Below the pieces are notes generated by a model that was not told the origin of the DNA, did not search any database, and worked only from the letters and a program-made list of their open reading frames with translations. The position numbers were made by a program, and so were the translations under genes. 64,000 nt of DNA from Escarpia spicata (taxonomy: Eukaryota; Annelida; Polychaeta; Sabellida; Siboglinidae), in the NCBI GenBank assembly GCA_963995525.1, contig OZ023217.1:2014627-2078626 (forward strand), written 5' to 3'. Positions 61,014 through 64,000 of this stretch are shown piece after piece (position 1 is the first letter of the stretch; the number at the start of each line of letters is the position of its first letter).

Positions 61014-61889
61014 CGTCTGTCCGACTGCCTCCAAGTTTTGATCAGTCTAGCCATTATCAGTGTCAGTCCGTGTCGCCACCTAGCGGTAGTTGTCTGGTGA
61101 CGCTAGCTAGCAGCAGACGAAACGTCCAAGTAAAGGGTAAACTAACTGTAAAATAAGTAAAAATATTACTCATTTGCTCCCGACAGCCGAAGACGACTGC
61201 GCCTTGTAGGCCTAGGCAAACCTGCCTCCATTTCAAGACATACATGGTATTAATAATCCGACTTATGTCATTGAGTGCACGAAGGTGAGGCAATACTCTG
61301 ACATTCTACCTTTACTCCTGTCACGACTTGTTCTTGGATCCCCTCGAAGTCGTTGTGTACAAATTGCTTAAATGTTATACAGGGCTGTATAGCGAATGCA
61401 CTGCCTGTTTCCGTTATATTTACACATGCTAAACATAGGACCGGCTTGTAACAGATTCTGATGAAATTATGTTATATTATCAGATTATCGACATATGCAT
61501 ATGAGTGACACAATAAGAACGTGTAATGACGAAATATATTCAGGATGACTGGCAGAAAACACAGGTACATTAACATGTATAACTGGAATTAGGAACTGTC
61601 CTATGCATAATCCATCCCGTGTGCAGTAGACCTATCCGAGAATGATCACTTAGCTGTATAGAGCAACGGTTAGATAGGGGGACATTTTGTTGAAGTGCGG
61701 TTGTCTGTTCGTTAAACGAATTGGTAATTATTAGCAGGAAGTCCACTGAATGAGTTGTTTTGAAAGTAGGAAATTGCGAACACCATTTCGTGTTTATTAA
61801 ACGCAATTTGGCGGACAGTATATCTATACAACATATTTATTGCAGTATTAGGAACAATACGTAAGTAAATGCTATTAAATGCGGAATGG
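61014..61889. other. Unassigned intronic DNA
   Basis: Nothing recognised. Confidence 0.5.
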
Positions 61890-62090
61890 ACATCACACCG
61901 TTAAAGATACACTATACAACCAGCGTGACGTCACACAGTTACAGATACACTATACAACCAGCGTGACGTCACACCGTTAAAGGTAGACTATACAACCAGC
62001 GTGACGTCACACCGTTAAATGTACACTATACAACCAGCGTGACGTCACACCGTTAAAGGTACACTATACAACCAGCATGACGCCACCTAA
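61890..62090 (+). repeat. 38-bp tandem repeat with CRE palindromes (5 units)
   Basis: Five 38-bp units containing cactatacaaccagcgtgacg. Perfect TGACGTCA sites lie at 61926, 61964, 62002 and 62040, exactly 38 bp apart; the fifth (62078) is tgacgcca. TGACGTCA is the palindromic CREB/ATF recognition sequence. The array could be a multimerised binding site or a chance minisatellite. Confidence 0.93.
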
Positions 62091-62988
62091 GGATCGCATT
62101 TTACGAGTATTTCAGAAACGTATACGACACTAATGTTATTCGTGTCCTCAATACCTTTTGTAATGCAGGACAATTTAACTGTTTATTTTATATTAGCCTA
62201 TTCTTATAATATTGATACATACATAACACTCGTCAGATGAGATACTTTAATTTTCATTCTTATGTTTTTTGCAACACGCCTAAATGTCATCCCCGATGGC
62301 CATTTGATCAGTAAAATTCCAAACATCTGCTTCGCCTATCACGGAGACGGGAAAACGCAGGTGTCTCATTTACGACGCTGACGACGCTGACGAACGCCGT
62401 CAAAACCGCGTCTTGCACAGGTCCAGTGCACGCTGTATACTTACCTGCGCCGACGCAGGTATTAATGCGCGTCAGTGCTCGCCACGCTAAGTTTAATGAC
62501 GTTTTTACAACGTTTACCCTAGATGGATGGCGGATTAATGGGAATCATACATGCACGGGTCGTTGATGAGAGTGCAATTAGCTGTGGGAATGAAGCGCGG
62601 CTGCGCGGCGTACAATACGACTGTCGAGTGTAAGCCACCGTTTTGCCTGCAAGATTTGGTCGCCGCGCGCTCAACAAGTATAGCGACCGCTTTTCCTCTA
62701 CATCTATGTCTATACATTAATTGGCAAAACCACTAAGGTAATTTATGAATAGAGCTGTTTGTTTGGTTATTGAGTCTACAAACTTTGAATATATTAAGTT
62801 ATTTCTGTTGATTAGAATACCACACCGCCGTGATTACTACCGTGTTGCAGGATTAGCAACCACCCACGGGTTTATAACAAACCTCAAATCCTCGTCATTT
62901 TTAGAGTCCAATTATCCAATTTAATGTTTAGGGCCAACCTCCCACCTCCTGCCTTGCACCCCTCAACATTAAAGGCGGCAGCTGAAAT
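62091..62988. other. Unassigned DNA with a CpG-rich patch
   Basis: 62335-62690 is relatively CpG-rich with local duplications (acgacgctgacgacgctgac). No gene recognised. Confidence 0.45.
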
Positions 62989-62991
62989 ATT

Positions 62992-62995
62992 CACA

Positions 62996-63035
<40 letters not shown>

Positions 63036-63235
63036 CAAGCGCACAAGCGCACAAGCGCACAAGCGCACGCACGCACAAGCGCACGAACAAGCGCACAAGC
63101 GCACGAACAAGCGCACACGCGCACACGCGCACACGCGCACACGCGCACACGCGCACACGCGCGCACGCGCACACGCGCACGTACGCACGAACGAACGAAC
63201 GAACGAACGCACGCACGAACGCACGCACATCAAAC
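62992..63235 (+). repeat. (GCAC)n/(AAGCGCAC)n/(ACACGCGC)n tract
   Basis: Tetramer cacg, then gcacaagc and acacgcgc blocks, ending in aacgaacg. Strongly alternating purine-pyrimidine and Z-DNA-prone; frames such as RTHARTHA are artefacts. Confidence 0.95.
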
Positions 63236-63825
63236 ACCAAAGCCTTTTGTTGTAGTAAATTGCAGTGCAGTGCGTAACGATTGAGGTTAACCTACTCATA
63301 AGCGCAAGTTTCCATACCGAACGCCTGTATCAAACCATGAATCTGTAATATGTTTCCTTAGTACCGGTAAATACAATGTGCTTTAAAAAGTAATTGAAAC
63401 ATTTAATGGTAAGGCATTTAGAGCAAATAGGAGGATATTGGATTTGAAGCTTTTCTTCTCGGAAAAAAGCGTTATGCAGACCTAGAAATGTCTGTGGCAT
63501 TGAATGATGACGTGTGCCAGTCTCCCCTGGCAAACAGTTCATAGGTGTGGTGCGGTCGCCAATGGCAGCTGCGTAAAGGAATTAATATCAATCAGCTCTC
63601 TGTCGATCGAGACAAAAACGGCGTGTTAAGGCCAATGAGTTGTACAGCCATCTGCGCCTGGCAAGCCCTCGCCCCTCCCGCAACGACCTATCTATTTTCT
63701 CTATCAATTTCCAGTTCGAAGCTTGCGTACTTCCTCAATACTGATTACTTCGTTTTTTTGTTTCGTTCGTTCTTTCTGTAATTAACTAACTGATCCAACA
63801 TAGTAAACAGTCAGTTACTCATTCA
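63236..63825. other. Unassigned intronic DNA
   Basis: Nothing recognised. Confidence 0.5.
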
Positions 63826-64000
63826 CCATTCACTCACTCACTCACTCACTCACTCACTCACTCACTCACTCACTCACTCACTCACTCACTCACTCACTCA
63901 CTCACTCACTCACTCACTCACTCACTCACTCACTCACTCACTCACTCACTCACTCACTCACTCACTCACTCACTCACTCACTCACTCACTCACTCACTCA
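63826..64000 (+). repeat. (CACT)n array, third, running off the window
   Basis: Pure CACT copies from 63826 to the last base, so the array is longer than seen here. Confidence 0.97.

Overview
The window reads as intronic DNA of an invertebrate bilaterian, probably a lophotrochozoan such as a mollusc (a guess from its repeat content and LIM-exon residues, not proven). The only host coding sequence I can support is one 175-bp exon at 6034-6208 (+). It encodes the first LIM domain of a LIM-homeodomain transcription factor of the Lhx3/Lhx4 (Lim3) group and has a textbook acceptor, branch-point-like site and donor. No LIM2, homeodomain or N-terminal exon was recognised, so the rest is most simply read as the introns on either side of this exon, at least 6.0 kb upstream and 57.8 kb downstream, unless an unrecognised gene lies further right.

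The rest is layered repeats. Non-LTR retrotransposons dominate. There are three substantial copies of one CR1-type family (14048-17704 +, 22740-23765 -, 28538-30343 +) and an old fragment at 57155-57600 (-). There is an L2/CR1-clade element with an uninterrupted 648-codon reverse transcriptase ORF (54545-56660 -) and a decayed relative (31545-32430 +). Further pieces are an RT C-terminal fragment sitting inside a tandem repeat (24788-25640 -), a Jockey-superfamily RT fragment (48630-49196 -), and an RTE-like element split into 44547-46254 and 49610-49800 (+). Small elements include a tRNA-headed SINE (57227-57345), a tRNA-Val-like element (about 47925-48005) and a pogo-like MITE with TA target duplication (32815-32984).

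Tandem arrays come in many unit sizes: 22 bp (6653-6806), 65 bp (6964-7429), 28-29 bp (24680-26590), 63 bp (38455-38905), 53 bp (41612-42930), 133 bp (46774-47340), 45 bp (50285-53770) and 38 bp (61890-62090). Microsatellites are exceptionally long, notably (CACT)n at 36693-37142, 40260-40635 and 63826-64000. One 200-N assembly gap lies at 20543-20742 inside a CT-rich repeat.

Between repeats, several relatively CpG-rich, non-repetitive segments (for example 577-990, 12125-12600, 21600-22075, 27480-27760, 44030-44400, 58400-59400) have no recognisable coding content and are the natural places to look for cis-regulatory elements. The most unusual structures are a perfect 37-bp hairpin at 59602-59680, a 22-bp terminal-inverted-repeat pair enclosing 3.35 kb between the two RTE pieces, a tandem array carrying four perfect TGACGTCA sites, a five-fold CACGTG array close downstream of the LIM exon, and a 24-unit array that repeats the U1-complementary hexamer GTAAGT. 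I found no convincing new gene system.
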